Of a stretch of DNA of 33,515 nucleotides, positions 9,548-18,755 are shown piece by piece; within the stretch, counting starts at the first letter, position 1, and the number at the start of each line of letters is the position of its first letter. This DNA comes from DATLZB01 sp035574175 (GTDB lineage Bacteria; Pseudomonadota; Alphaproteobacteria; Rhizobiales; Hyphomicrobiaceae), in NCBI GenBank assembly GCA_035574175.1, contig DATLZB010000102.1:1-33515 (forward strand). The letters run 5' to 3'. Made by a program: the position numbers and the translations under genes. The notes under the pieces were generated by a model. The model was not told the origin of the DNA and searched no databases. It saw nothing but the letters and a program-made list of their open reading frames with translations.

Positions 9548-10282
9548 ATGAGCCGAGACTACGCCGAGCTCGAGCGGGAGCTGATCGAGGACTTGAAGCA
9601 GCGCACAGGCAAGAACCTGGCCGAATGGATGGAGGCCATCGACGCTGCCAACCTGCCCGACCGCAACGCCATCATCGATTGGCTGCGGCCGCAGGGTTTC
9701 AGCTTCTCCAACGCCTCCTGGATCGAGCGCATCCACCACAACGGCGGCCGGCCGATCTACCTCGACCGCGCCCCGGCGCGCCGTTCGGGCCGGCCGCGCT
9801 CCCAAGACGCGCCTGCGCCTAAACCGGCGCCGCCCGGCCGAAGTATCGAGTCATGCCTCAACACGCCTTCCATCGCTGCCCCGCGGGCCGCCCCGGCGTC
9901 TGCCGGCCGAGACAGCGTCGCTGGCCTCATTGCCGCCGGAAAGGCCTACCGGCCGCTTGCCGAGATGGTGTTGGCAGAAGCAGCTCGCGCCCTGCCCGGA
10001 CTCGCCTTCGAAGCGCGATCCGGACTCGTGTTTTTTTTGCGCCCCAACCTGCTTGCGGTGCTGAGTATCGCCCCCAAGCAGCTGCGCCTTGGCATGGACC
10101 TTGGCGACAGGCCGTTCGGCGGCCCGCTCGCCAGGGCGAAGCTGGCGGACGCGCCTGCCTCAATTACCCACATGCTGGTTCTCACCGACGCCAGGCAAGT
10201 CGATGGCGCCCTGGTCGGCTACTTGCTCGAAGCCGACGCGCGCGCCAACCCGGCGCCGCCGGCGGCCGATCGCCATCATTGA
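9548..10282 (+). CDS. DUF4287 and DUF5655 domain protein
   Basis: This is a 244-residue soluble protein with no signal peptide. Residues about 10-65 match the DUF4287 pattern (TGKNLAEWMEAI ... WLRPQGFSFSNASWIERIH). A Pro/Ala-rich linker covers about 75-115. Residues 125-235 match DUF5655 (YRPLAEMVLAEAARAL ... FFLRPNLLAVLSIAPKQLRLGMDLG). The two domains are often found together or in adjacent genes, but their function is unknown. The start ATG is 10 nt downstream of the methyltransferase stop. The Pro/Ala linker is lineage-specific in look. Confidence 0.8.
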   Translation: MSRDYAELERELIEDLKQRTGKNLAEWMEAIDAANLPDRNAIIDWLRPQGFSFSNASWIERIHHNGGRPIYLDRAPARRSGRPRSQDAPAPKPAPPGRSIESCLNTPSIAAPRAAPASAGRDSVAGLIAAGKAYRPLAEMVLAEAARALPGLAFEARSGLVFFLRPNLLAVLSIAPKQLRLGMDLGDRPFGGPLARAKLADAPASITHMLVLTDARQVDGALVGYLLEADARANPAPPAADRHH

Positions 10283-10327
10283 TTCGCCCCATTCCTGGCG
10301 CCTCACTGATCGGCGGAGGTGCGCACC

Positions 10328-11575
10328 ATGACCAATGGGCTTCGCCGCGGCGCTCTGGCCCTGACCCTCTCTTCTGCGCTTGCCCTCACCGCGCTGCTGC
10401 CGCTGCCTTGCGCGGCAGACGCCCCGCCCACGCCCCAGGCGACCGCGCCGGAGAAGGACCCGCGCGAGGGCGATCCGAGGTTCGAGCAGGCCAAGCGCCT
10501 GATGGCCGCCGTCGACGCCATTCTTCAGGACGCCGCCAAGCACCGGGGCGCCGCCAAGCAGCTGCCGTCCAAGGATCAGTACCTGGTCCCGCCGCTGTGG
10601 ACCGAGACCCGTGAGGATCGCGAGCGGCGCGTGCGCGATCTGCTTGACGCGGCCTTGGGCATCGTCACTGACGTTCCCATCGTAGAGGTGCAACGCCGCA
10701 TCGAGGAGCGCCGGCGCCAGATCCGCGAGCTTGAGGACCGCATTGCGCGGTTGAAGGAGAAACAGCTCACGGCGCCCAGGAGCGCCCTGTTGCCGGGCGT
10801 GTTGAACGACACCGTCGATAGCCTGCGACGCGAGATCGAGGATCACGAGAAACGCATCGCTGCCAACCGCGAGGAAATCAAGGCAGCCAAGGGGGAGATT
10901 GCAGCGGCCCTCGTCAAGTCGGGCATCAAGCTCTCCCCAGAGCAAGTCGACCTCCTGCTCGACAGCGTGCTCTCCGGCGATCTCGTACGCTTGGTCGCCG
11001 CCTTCAATTCGGCCAAGCTGGTCGACCAGCAGCTTTCGCGCATGATGGGCGCGGCTGGCGACAACATCAGTGCGGCCCGCAAATACTTCGCCATGCACGC
11101 GGCGCTGTTCGCCATGCTCGTGCACGCCCAGGACAGCCTTATCGACAAGATCGACACCAATTACCTACCCAAGCTCGACGCCATCGCCAAAGACATCGCC
11201 GCGGCCCGCGACAGGTCCATCGAGCTGTTGCGCGCGGAGAACCGCCCTGACCAGGTCCGTGCGCTCGAAACCAACCGTGAAGCTCAGAGGCTTTCGGAGG
11301 CGGCCGCCAAGGGCTATCGCCGCTACCTTCTCCAGCAACGCGAGCAGATCGCCGCCGCGCGGCGCCGCGCGGTCCATGATCTGAAGATCGCCGACAACAC
11401 CTATGAGACGGTGGAAGCCAGCTTCCAGCTGCGCAACCTGATGCGCGATTCGAACGCCTCCTTCGAAGCGCTGCAGAAGCTCGAGGCCCCCACGTTCGAT
11501 CAGATCTTCAAGAACGAAGAGCTGCGCCGCGAGTTCGAGAACCTAACCCGCAGGCTCGATGCGCCCTCGAGCTGA
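10328..11575 (+). CDS. Secreted coiled-coil protein of unknown function
   Basis: This 415-residue protein is not recognised as a named family. The signal peptide covers residues 1-30, with cleavage likely after CAADA or nearby. The mature protein is almost all helical and highly charged. Strong heptad-like stretches lie at about 118-147 (VQRRIEERRRQIRELEDRI) and 160-197, and there are further helices in 230-415. No catalytic motif is visible. ATG 10328 was chosen because GGAGG lies 8 nt upstream; the GTG at 10319 has no usable spacing. A structural or envelope-stress role in the periplasm is possible but inferred only from shape. Convergent with the GNAT gene. Confidence 0.72.
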   Translation: MTNGLRRGALALTLSSALALTALLPLPCAADAPPTPQATAPEKDPREGDPRFEQAKRLMAAVDAILQDAAKHRGAAKQLPSKDQYLVPPLWTETREDRERRVRDLLDAALGIVTDVPIVEVQRRIEERRRQIRELEDRIARLKEKQLTAPRSALLPGVLNDTVDSLRREIEDHEKRIAANREEIKAAKGEIAAALVKSGIKLSPEQVDLLLDSVLSGDLVRLVAAFNSAKLVDQQLSRMMGAAGDNISAARKYFAMHAALFAMLVHAQDSLIDKIDTNYLPKLDAIAKDIAAARDRSIELLRAENRPDQVRALETNREAQRLSEAAAKGYRRYLLQQREQIAAARRRAVHDLKIADNTYETVEASFQLRNLMRDSNASFEALQKLEAPTFDQIFKNEELRREFENLTRRLDAPSS

Positions 11576-11594
11576 GCTCGGCCCACGCTGCGAG

Positions 11595-12050
11595 CTAGCG
11601 TGCTTCGCGGCGCTGATATCGGATGAAGTCCGACCTGACGGCGACCTTGTCGTAGAGCGTCCGCGCCCGGTAGTTGAACTCGTGGGTCATCCAGTAGGTG
11701 CGGGTGGCACCGCGCGCGTCGGCTTCCTGGTAGACCGCCTCAATCAGCGCGCGGCCAATGCCCCGCCCGCGCACAGCGGGGTCAACATAGAGGTCCTCGA
11801 GGTAGCAGTACCAGGTGGATGACCATGTCGAGCGGTGGAATAAGACGTGGGCGAACCCGACCGCCCGATCATTTTCGTCCACGGCCACCAGGCCAACGTG
11901 GAAATTGGGCTCACCTGCCAGCATCCGTTGCCAGGTGAGCGCGATCACCTCCTCCGGAACGTTGGCCTGGTAGAACTCGATGTAGGCCAGGAACAGCCTG
12001 CGCCAGTCCGCGCCGTCCCGCTCGGCCAATTGGCGAACCGCAATCGTCAT
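11595..12050 (-). CDS. GNAT family N-acetyltransferase
   Basis: This is a 151-residue single-domain acetyltransferase. The acetyl-CoA loop is VRGRGIGRALIEAV (R94-G99), preceded by the usual strand LEDLYVDP, and the C-terminal part has NYRARTLYDKV. The acceptor is unknown; close relatives act on amino groups of small molecules or proteins. The start at 12050 follows GGGAG at 9 nt, whereas the longer reading frame upstream lacks such a site. It begins 26 nt after the mgtE stop in the same direction, so the two may be cotranscribed. Confidence 0.85.
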   Translation of the reverse strand: MTIAVRQLAERDGADWRRLFLAYIEFYQANVPEEVIALTWQRMLAGEPNFHVGLVAVDENDRAVGFAHVLFHRSTWSSTWYCYLEDLYVDPAVRGRGIGRALIEAVYQEADARGATRTYWMTHEFNYRARTLYDKVAVRSDFIRYQRREAR

Positions 12051-12076
12051 GGTGCGCTGCTCCCTTGGCTCCTTGC

Positions 12077-13450
12077 CTACAACAGCCACAACGTCGCCAA
12101 GCCGAGAAAGGCCAAGAAGCCGACCACGTCGGTGACCATGGTCACGAACACGCCGGCAGCTGGCGCCGGGTCGAGATCAAGCAGATGCAGCGTCAACGGG
12201 ATGAGGATGCCGGCGAGTGCCGCAGCCAGCAGGTTGACGATGAGGGCGGCAGCGATGACAAGCCCCAGTTGGCCGGAGCCGAACCATACAAGCACCACGG
12301 CAGCCATGATCAGCGACAGCACGAGCCCGTTGAGCAGCCCCACTGTCGCCTCGCGCATGATCACCTTGGGGGCGTTGACGTGGCCAATCTGCTGTGTGGC
12401 GAGCGCCCTCACCGTCACTGTCATAGTTTGCGTGCCGGCGTTGCCGCCGATCGAGGCGACAATCGGCATCAATACGGCCAGCGCCACCATCTGCTCGATG
12501 GTGGCATCGAATTGCTTGATGACAAAGGAGGCGATGATGGCGGTCGCCAGGTTGACGACGAGCCAGGGAATGCGGCTCTTGGCCGTCTCAGTGACGGTGC
12601 CGCTCACCGACTCCTCACCGATGCCGGCCATCGCCTTGATATCCTCCTCCGCCTCGTCCTGAATGACCTCGACCACGTCATCGACCGTGACCACCCCGAC
12701 GAGCCTCTGGTTCTCGTCGACAACCGGTGCCGACATCAGGTCGTAGCGTTCGAACTGGCGCGCGACCTCCTCCTGGTCGGCGGTCGCGGCTACCACGTGC
12801 CGGTCCCGCGCCATGATGTCCTCCACGCGCACGTGCCGCTTGGTGCGCAGCAGGCGCGACAGCTCGACCGAGCCCACCACGCGGAAGGCAGGGTCGACGA
12901 CGAAGATTTCGGAGAAACGGTCCGGCAGCTCGTCGGTCTCGCGCATGAAGTCGATGACCTGCCCGACCGTCCAATAGGGCGCAACGGCGACGAACTCGGT
13001 CTGCATCAGCCGCCCGGCCGTTTCCTCGGGATACTCGAGGTTGCGCTCGATCGCCGCCCGTTCGTCCTTGGGCAGACGGGCGAGGATATCTGCCTTGTCG
13101 GCCGGCTCTAGGCTTTCGATGAGGTAGGCCGCGTCGTCGGTTTCGAGCTCGGTAACGGCCTTGGCGAGCAACTCGTTGGGTAGGGCCTCCGCGAGCTGGT
13201 CCCGAACTGCCGGATCGACCTCCGACAAGGCCTCGTAGTCGAAGCTGGGACCCAGCGCCTGAATGAGCGCCACCCGCGCGGCCGGCTCGAGCAGCTCGAG
13301 CAGGTCGGCGAGGTCTGGGGCGCGCAGGCCTGCTGTCAACGCGCGGACGCGGTCGGCCTGGGCAGCCTCGAGCGCCTCGCAAACGGCATGCACCAGTTCC
13401 TCGCCGACCGCCGCCTCTCCTGCCGTATGCGTTTCCTCAGCCGTGCCCAT
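12077..13450 (-). CDS. mgtE: Magnesium transporter MgtE
   Basis: This 457-residue protein is full length for MgtE. It is a Mg2+-gated Mg2+ channel of the inner membrane. Residues 15-140 form the helical N domain. Two CBS domains follow (about 148-208 and 210-268), acting as the Mg2+ sensor. A connecting helix leads to five membrane helices (about 295-457) with the pore motif SIGGNAGTQ and the conserved Asp in MVTDVVGF. The start at 13450 follows AAGGAG at 9 nt; the longer frame upstream has no MgtE-like residues. No M-box riboswitch is recognisable in the 277-nt divergent region upstream. Confidence 0.94.
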   Translation of the reverse strand: MGTAEETHTAGEAAVGEELVHAVCEALEAAQADRVRALTAGLRAPDLADLLELLEPAARVALIQALGPSFDYEALSEVDPAVRDQLAEALPNELLAKAVTELETDDAAYLIESLEPADKADILARLPKDERAAIERNLEYPEETAGRLMQTEFVAVAPYWTVGQVIDFMRETDELPDRFSEIFVVDPAFRVVGSVELSRLLRTKRHVRVEDIMARDRHVVAATADQEEVARQFERYDLMSAPVVDENQRLVGVVTVDDVVEVIQDEAEEDIKAMAGIGEESVSGTVTETAKSRIPWLVVNLATAIIASFVIKQFDATIEQMVALAVLMPIVASIGGNAGTQTMTVTVRALATQQIGHVNAPKVIMREATVGLLNGLVLSLIMAAVVLVWFGSGQLGLVIAAALIVNLLAAALAGILIPLTLHLLDLDPAPAAGVFVTMVTDVVGFLAFLGLATLWLL

Positions 13451-13727
13451 GCACCCGTGCTCCTTGCATCCATGCGCTTGGGGTCGATTTGGCCAAAGTG
13501 ACGGCCATGGAGGGACGACGCGCACCCTTGCGCGGCCGTTCCCGATGTCAAGTGGAGACTTTTGAGCCACGGCCGCCCGTTCCATGCAGCGGCCGCCTAT
13601 GGAATGCAATTGCCAGCACCCGTCCGCGTTCATAGAATCATAGTTGGCATAGATCTGAATCGCGGGTTGGGGAAGGGCCGGCTGGCACCGCAGGACGGTG
13701 CCCTGTCATCCGTTCGGAGAAGACTTG

Positions 13728-14669
13728 ATGCGCGCGATGCTGTTCGGCGCAATGGCTGTTGTCGGCTTTGCGTGGGCCCTGGCGCCGCCCGCTCGCAGCG
13801 GTCCCGAAACCTGCCAGGGTACGCTGGGTGTGTCCCGTGTGGTCGAGATCGACACGGGCTCGGGCCCCCGCTTCGGCCGTCTCCAGTACCCCGATGACCT
13901 GCTGCGGGATAAGGAGGTGGTGCTGACCTTCGATGATGGCCCTCTGCGTCCCTATACGCGGCCGGTCCTCGATGCGCTTTCCGCCCACTGCACGAAAGCC
14001 ACCTTCTTCATGGTCGGCCGCATGGCGATGGCCGACCCCGAGATGGCCCGCGAGGTGGCAAGGCGAGGTCACACCATAGGCACGCACACCTGGTCGCATC
14101 CCCATTTGAACGCTCTTTCCGCGGACAAGGCCCAGCGTCAGATCGAGCTCGGGCTGAGCGCGGTCCAGCAGGCGCTGGGCCAGCCGGTCGCTCCGTTCTT
14201 CCGCTTCCCCTATCTGGCAGATTCCAAGATCCTGCTGTCGCACCTCGAGGAACGCGGCATTGCCGCCTTCTCGATCGACGTCGACGCCTACGACTACCGC
14301 ACTCCGAGCCCGGAGGTCGTTCATCGCAATGTACTCAGCCAGCTCCAGTCCAAGGGCAAGGGCATCGTGCTCTTTCACGACATCCAACCCTCGACGGCGC
14401 GAGGTCTGAAACGTGTGCTGGACGATCTCAAGGCGCGCGGCTTCAAAGTCGTCCACATGGTACCCAAGAGCAGGGCAGAGACCATCGTCGAGTACAGTGC
14501 CGATGCCGCCAAGGAGCTTGCGCGCCAATCCTCGCTAGCGAGCAGCGACCGGCTCAACCGCCGCTCGCCCTTCTGGCCCTTCTTCCAAGGCGCCCGCCCC
14601 CCCTCCGACGCTGGCCCCTCACCGTTTGCCCCGGAGGACTTCTGGCGCGACCGACTTCTGCACCGCTGA
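13728..14669 (+). CDS. Secreted polysaccharide deacetylase (NodB family), copy 1
   Basis: This 313-residue protein has a signal peptide (about residues 1-24) and a NodB/CE4 domain. Motif 1 is TFDDGP (D69, D70), motif 2 is THTWSHPHL (H120, H124), motif 3 is FRFPY (R159), motif 4 is SIDVDAYDY and motif 5 is IVLFHDI. D70, H120 and H124 are the expected metal ligands. Enzymes of this family remove N-acetyl or O-acetyl groups from chitin-like, peptidoglycan or exopolysaccharide substrates. The substrate here is unknown. The start follows GGAG at 8 nt. A homologous gene follows 136 nt downstream, so this looks like a tandem duplication. Confidence 0.9.
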   Translation: MRAMLFGAMAVVGFAWALAPPARSGPETCQGTLGVSRVVEIDTGSGPRFGRLQYPDDLLRDKEVVLTFDDGPLRPYTRPVLDALSAHCTKATFFMVGRMAMADPEMAREVARRGHTIGTHTWSHPHLNALSADKAQRQIELGLSAVQQALGQPVAPFFRFPYLADSKILLSHLEERGIAAFSIDVDAYDYRTPSPEVVHRNVLSQLQSKGKGIVLFHDIQPSTARGLKRVLDDLKARGFKVVHMVPKSRAETIVEYSADAAKELARQSSLASSDRLNRRSPFWPFFQGARPPSDAGPSPFAPEDFWRDRLLHR

Positions 14670-14805
14670 TCTGGTGCGACTGCTGCCAAGCCCAATTTCG
14701 CCACAGTCCCGACCATGAGTACCGGTTGGACCTGACCGCGATGGGCTGATGCCGCGCTGACAACGATGCGTCCGGTCCGCCGGGGATTGGGACCGAAAGC
14801 CTGCC

Positions 14806-15783
14806 ATGCGCAGCCTGCTCACTGTGGTTTGTTGGCTTGTGCCTGGCCTCGCCCTCGCCGCATCCGCATTTGCTGCCCCTCCGTGCTCGCAAAGCGCCCT
14901 CGGCGTTGCCCGCATCCTTGAGATCGACACTGCCGGCGGGCCCGTCTTCGGCAGCGTCACCCGTCTCGATAAGGAAGCAAGCTTCCTCAAGCGCAACGAG
15001 GTCGTGCTGACCTTCGACGACGGCCCCATGCCGGGCGTCACTCGGCCGATTCTCGATGTGCTCGACCGCTTCTGCGTCAAGGCCACATTTTTCCCCGTCG
15101 GACGAATGGCCCTCGCCCATCCCGACCTTGTCAAGGAGGTGGCTGCCCGCGGGCACACCCTGGGGTCCCATACTTGGTCTCATCCCAAGCTCAGGGAATT
15201 GCCGGTCGAGCTTGCCGGCGAGGAGGTCGAGCGGGGCTTCGCTGCCGTTGCGCTTGCTGCTGGCCGGCCGATCGCGCCCTTCTTCCGCTTTCCGGGGCTC
15301 GGCGACAGCGAACTGCTGCTTCCCTTCCTGCAGCTGCGCGCCATCGCCACGTTCACAGTTGACGTGATCTCCAACGACAGCTTTATCGCCGACCCCGAGC
15401 AACTGGCGCAGACGGCGCTGGCGGCCATCGAAGCCCGCCACGGCGGCATCGTGCTTTTCCACGACATCAAGCCGCAGACCGCGACCGCTCTGCCGATCGT
15501 GCTCGCCACGTTGAAAGAGCGCGGCTACCGGATCGTGCATCTGCGCGCCAAGACGAACTACGAGCCGCCGAGCGACGTCACCGCCAGCTTGCGGCGGCTG
15601 CTCGCGACCGAAGGCACCAGCGGTAGGCCGGCCGCGGCACTGGATGGACTGGGCGACGACGGCGGCTCGCAGGCGCCCCTCGCCCGCGGCCGTCACGAAA
15701 AGCGACCAGAGGCTGCTGAGCCCTCAAGACCTAACTGGGCTGCGACCGTGCTGCGCCGCCTTAACCCTCCCGATGTGCGCTGA
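14806..15783 (+). CDS. Secreted polysaccharide deacetylase (NodB family), copy 2
   Basis: This 325-residue paralogue of the preceding gene has a signal peptide (about 1-24) and the same mature N-terminus pattern (GVARILEIDT against GVSRVVEIDT in copy 1). CE4 motifs are TFDDGP (D71, D72), SHTWSHPKL (H122, H126), FRFPG, TVDVISND and IVLFHDI. Motif 3 ends in PG rather than PY and motif 4 differs, so substrate or activity may have shifted. The last 70 residues are low-complexity, charged and unlike copy 1. No strong ribosome-binding site precedes the ATG. It is convergent with the GDP-mannose gene, 30 nt away. Confidence 0.88.
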   Translation: MRSLLTVVCWLVPGLALAASAFAAPPCSQSALGVARILEIDTAGGPVFGSVTRLDKEASFLKRNEVVLTFDDGPMPGVTRPILDVLDRFCVKATFFPVGRMALAHPDLVKEVAARGHTLGSHTWSHPKLRELPVELAGEEVERGFAAVALAAGRPIAPFFRFPGLGDSELLLPFLQLRAIATFTVDVISNDSFIADPEQLAQTALAAIEARHGGIVLFHDIKPQTATALPIVLATLKERGYRIVHLRAKTNYEPPSDVTASLRRLLATEGTSGRPAAALDGLGDDGGSQAPLARGRHEKRPEAAEPSRPNWAATVLRRLNPPDVR

Positions 15784-15813
15784 GCGAGGGCCGCGGCCGG
15801 TCGTCGCCGCCGC

Positions 15814-17271
15814 CTACTTCGTCTCCTCGGGCGCCCGGTTGTAGATGTCATCGCTGCGTACGATGTCGTCCTCGCCGAGGTAGGTGCCGATCTGCACTTC
15901 GATCAGCTGGAGCGGCACCTTGCCCGGGTTTTCCAACCGGTGCCACTGGGTGGCAACGATGTAGACGCTCTCGTTCTCGCGCACGAGCTGCTCTCTGTCG
16001 CCGACCACTACCCGGGCTGTGCCCTGCACGACGACCCAATGCTCCGAACGATGATGGTGCATCTGTAGCGAGAGCTTACCCCCCGGATCGACGTGAAGCA
16101 GCTTGACCTGGAACCGCGGCCCGACGGAGAGCGTCTCGAAGTAGCCCCACGGCCGATGTGTAACAAGGTGCTGGGCGTGTTCCTTGCGTCCCGAGCGCCT
16201 GAGCCGCTCGACGATGCGGCTGACCTCCTGGGTGCGGGCCCTGTCGGCGACGAGCAGCGCATCGGGAGTGTCGACGATGACGAGACCCTCGATCCCGATC
16301 GTTGCCACCAGCGATTTCTCGCTGCGCACATAGCAGTCGCGCGTGTCCTCCATGAGCGCATCGCCGTGCACGAAATTGCCCGCCTCATCACGCGGGGCAA
16401 GTTCCCACAGTGTCGCCCACGACCCGATGTCGCTCCAACCGACGTCGACCGGCATTACCACCGCTGCCGACGTTTTTTCCATCACCGCATAGTCGACCGA
16501 GATGTCGGGCGCCCGGGCGAAAGCCTCCGCTTCGAGCCGCAGGAACCCTAGATCCTCGCGGGCGCCCGCCAGGCTTGCGCGCACTGCCTCGAGCAGAACC
16601 GGCTCGAGACGCGATAGCTCCTCGAGGAAGGTGCGCACGTTGAGCACGAAGATACCGCTGTTCCAGTAATAGCCGCCATCTGCAACGTACCGCTCGGCGG
16701 TCTTTCGGTCGGGCTTCTCAAAGAACCCTGCCACCTCGAAGGTTGCCCACCCGGTCGCCATGAATGGCCTGCCGCTGCGGATGTAGCCGTAGCCCGTGTG
16801 CGGCGTCTTCGCTTCGATGCCGAACAGAACCAGCTTGCCCGAAGCGGCGATGCTGGCCGCCTGTCGCACTGCATCAGCAAAGCGGGTCTCGTTGCTGATG
16901 ACGTGATCGGACGGCATGACCGCGATCACAGCGTCCGGCCACTCGCGCTCGACCATGAGCGCCGCAACCGCGATCGCCGGAGCGGTGTTGCGCGCCACCG
17001 GCTCGAGCACGACCGCTCTGAGAGTCACTCCGGCACGCTCAATCTCGGATTTGACCAAGAAGCGATGGTCGTTGTTGCAGACGAGGAGAGCGGGTTCGAA
17101 GCCCGCCTGCGGCGAGAGCCGCCTCAGGGTCGCGCCGAGGAAGCTCGTCCCGAGCCGGTTGAACGATGGGATGAACTGCTTGGGATACATCGCCCGGGAC
17201 AGCGGCCACAGCCGCGTTCCCGAGCCGCCTGACAGGATGACGGGAACCACGCGCCCGGACATGCCGGCCAT
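15814..17271 (-). CDS. manC: Mannose-1-phosphate guanylyltransferase / mannose-6-phosphate isomerase
   Basis: This 485-residue bifunctional type II enzyme makes GDP-mannose for exopolysaccharide, lipopolysaccharide or glycan synthesis in the cytoplasm. The N-terminal nucleotidyltransferase has SGGSGTRLWPLSR and PKQF (residues 13-33) and VMPSDHVI. The C-terminal cupin isomerase has HRPWGYFETL, FQVKLLHVDPGGKLSLQMHHHRSEHWVVVQGTA (metal-binding His and Glu) and ENPG near the end. Length agrees with the ManC/AlgA/XanB family (about 470-485). The start at 17271 has GGAG 10 nt upstream; Met4 is a weaker alternative. Its neighbours are two polysaccharide deacetylases, which fits a role in surface polysaccharide. 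Confidence 0.93.
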   Translation of the reverse strand: MAGMSGRVVPVILSGGSGTRLWPLSRAMYPKQFIPSFNRLGTSFLGATLRRLSPQAGFEPALLVCNNDHRFLVKSEIERAGVTLRAVVLEPVARNTAPAIAVAALMVEREWPDAVIAVMPSDHVISNETRFADAVRQAASIAASGKLVLFGIEAKTPHTGYGYIRSGRPFMATGWATFEVAGFFEKPDRKTAERYVADGGYYWNSGIFVLNVRTFLEELSRLEPVLLEAVRASLAGAREDLGFLRLEAEAFARAPDISVDYAVMEKTSAAVVMPVDVGWSDIGSWATLWELAPRDEAGNFVHGDALMEDTRDCYVRSEKSLVATIGIEGLVIVDTPDALLVADRARTQEVSRIVERLRRSGRKEHAQHLVTHRPWGYFETLSVGPRFQVKLLHVDPGGKLSLQMHHHRSEHWVVVQGTARVVVGDREQLVRENESVYIVATQWHRLENPGKVPLQLIEVQIGTYLGEDDIVRSDDIYNRAPEETK

Positions 17272-17419
17272 CTGTCAACGACTCCACGACCTCGCGCGAC
17301 ACACCACTGCGCGCGCAAGATTTGCACATGCCGCGCTCCGGTTTCGACCGCCGATCATGGAGCAGGACGGGGTTCAAGGCAACGCATTGCAGGTAACGAT
17401 GTCACGGCGGCGAAGGTTA

Positions 17420-18436
17420 CTAGCCATCGTTGCGTGTCCAGGCCTCAAAGAGGCTGGTTATGCCTTCACCATAAGGGCTCTCCTCGCTCTCGTCCCGCAA
17501 GCGCAGCAGTCGAACTCTCAGCGCCCGCGCCGCGCGCTCGGCAGCCTCCCTCTGGCTGCGCTCCAGCACGAGCTTGGCGTGCGCCTCCTCGAGCGCCTGC
17601 TCAGCCGCCTGCTTGGCACTTTGTTCGCGAGCGAGTTTCTCAAGACTTTCGCGACGGGCGCGCTCGGCAGCCTCACGAGCGCTGGCCGCAGCGACGAGCG
17701 CCGCGCGCAGCTCAGCCTCCTCCTGCTCCGCCTCGACTTCGGGGAGCCGGTTGGATGCCGGTACCGAAGCACTGGCGTCCGCGGGCGTCCTCGCACGCGC
17801 CGCGCCGGTCGTTGGCTGGCTCGCGCGTGCCCCCTCCTGGGCAGGACCAGCATCGGAAATGGCCGCTGAAGCGACAGTGGGAGCGACATGCTCGCCGGTC
17901 GTATAGGCAAAGCCTCCGGCGGCCAGCGAGCCGGCCACGGCCAGCGACAGACCGCCGACAAACCCCCTCATTTTGGCAGGCGGTCGCCGGGACGCGTGCG
18001 CCGCCGGCCGCGACCGCCAAGGATCGTAGCTACCGAACGTCCATAGGTGTCCCTCCGGATCGCGGCAGGAAAAGCCGCGGCCCCGATGGTCCTTGTCGGC
18101 GAGATCGAGCACCACCTCCGCGCCCGCCGCCTTAACCTGAGCGCAGTAGGCGTCTGCATCGGATACGTAGAAGTAGGTGACCTGGGTCTCCGCGCCCCCG
18201 ATCTCGTCGGGTTGCACCATGAGCTGGTCGAAGGCGGAATCGCGCACCGGAACCAGCATGACCATGGCGGTCCCAAGGGTAAGCTGTGCATAGCGGATGG
18301 CCCCGTCCTCGCCCTCGACGATGAGTTGCCGCTCAAATCCGAGCGTCGTGCACAGCCAGTCGATCGCTGCCGGCAGATCGCGGTAGCGCAACGCCGGGAC
18401 GGCGGTGAATCCAAGCTCGGTGGCTCCGGCGCGCAT
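17420..18436 (-). CDS. VOC-domain / transmembrane / coiled-coil fusion protein
   Basis: This 338-residue protein has an unusual architecture. Residues 8-137 form a vicinal-oxygen-chelate (glyoxalase/bleomycin-resistance-like) domain ending FSCRDPEGHLWTFGSYDPW. Residues about 157-178 are a membrane helix. Residues 180-232 are Ala/Pro/Ser-rich and disordered. Residues 233-315 are a long Glu/Arg/Ala coiled coil. The predicted layout is cytoplasmic VOC, one helix and periplasmic coil, or the reverse. There is no frameshift between the parts and codon use is uniform, so it appears to be one protein. The VOC domain resembles YdcJ/PhnB-like VOC proteins of unknown substrate. The start follows GGGGAC at a good distance. 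Confidence 0.8.
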   Translation of the reverse strand: MRAGATELGFTAVPALRYRDLPAAIDWLCTTLGFERQLIVEGEDGAIRYAQLTLGTAMVMLVPVRDSAFDQLMVQPDEIGGAETQVTYFYVSDADAYCAQVKAAGAEVVLDLADKDHRGRGFSCRDPEGHLWTFGSYDPWRSRPAAHASRRPPAKMRGFVGGLSLAVAGSLAAGGFAYTTGEHVAPTVASAAISDAGPAQEGARASQPTTGAARARTPADASASVPASNRLPEVEAEQEEAELRAALVAAASAREAAERARRESLEKLAREQSAKQAAEQALEEAHAKLVLERSQREAAERAARALRVRLLRLRDESEESPYGEGITSLFEAWTRNDG

Positions 18437-18670
18437 GAAAGTCCCCGTCGAATGCCGTGTGCGAATGGGAGCTGCCGGGACCGGCCAGGACGGTACGCCG
18501 CCGGCTTCCGGCTCGCTCTTGATCGAATCAGGAGTTCGGTTAACGGCGGGCTAAGCTTGCCGCTGCAGCCCATCTTTTCCTGCCGCCACCGACTTTCCGG
18601 TCAGCCGGTACGAGCGGTATTATCGAAGTGGCGCCAGCGATCGGCGCTTTCGACGTGTCACCGGGATAAT

Positions 18671-18755
18671 TGGTGCGGTCGAGAGGACTCGAACCTCCAC
18701 GGGTTGCCCCGCTACCACCTCAAAGTAGTGCGTCTACCAATTCCGCCACGACCGC
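18671..18755 (-). tRNA. tRNA-Leu (GAG)
   Basis: The reverse complement folds as an 85-nt tRNA with encoded CCA. Acceptor arms are GCGGTCG and the matching 3' arm CGACCGC. The anticodon loop is TTGAGGT with GAG at the anticodon and closing pairs C-G, T-A, A-T, C-G and T-G. A long variable arm typical of leucine tRNAs and a T-loop GGTTCGAGTCC are present. GAG reads CUC/CUU codons, which are common in this GC-rich genome. It stands alone between the VOC fusion gene and lipB. Confidence 0.95.
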
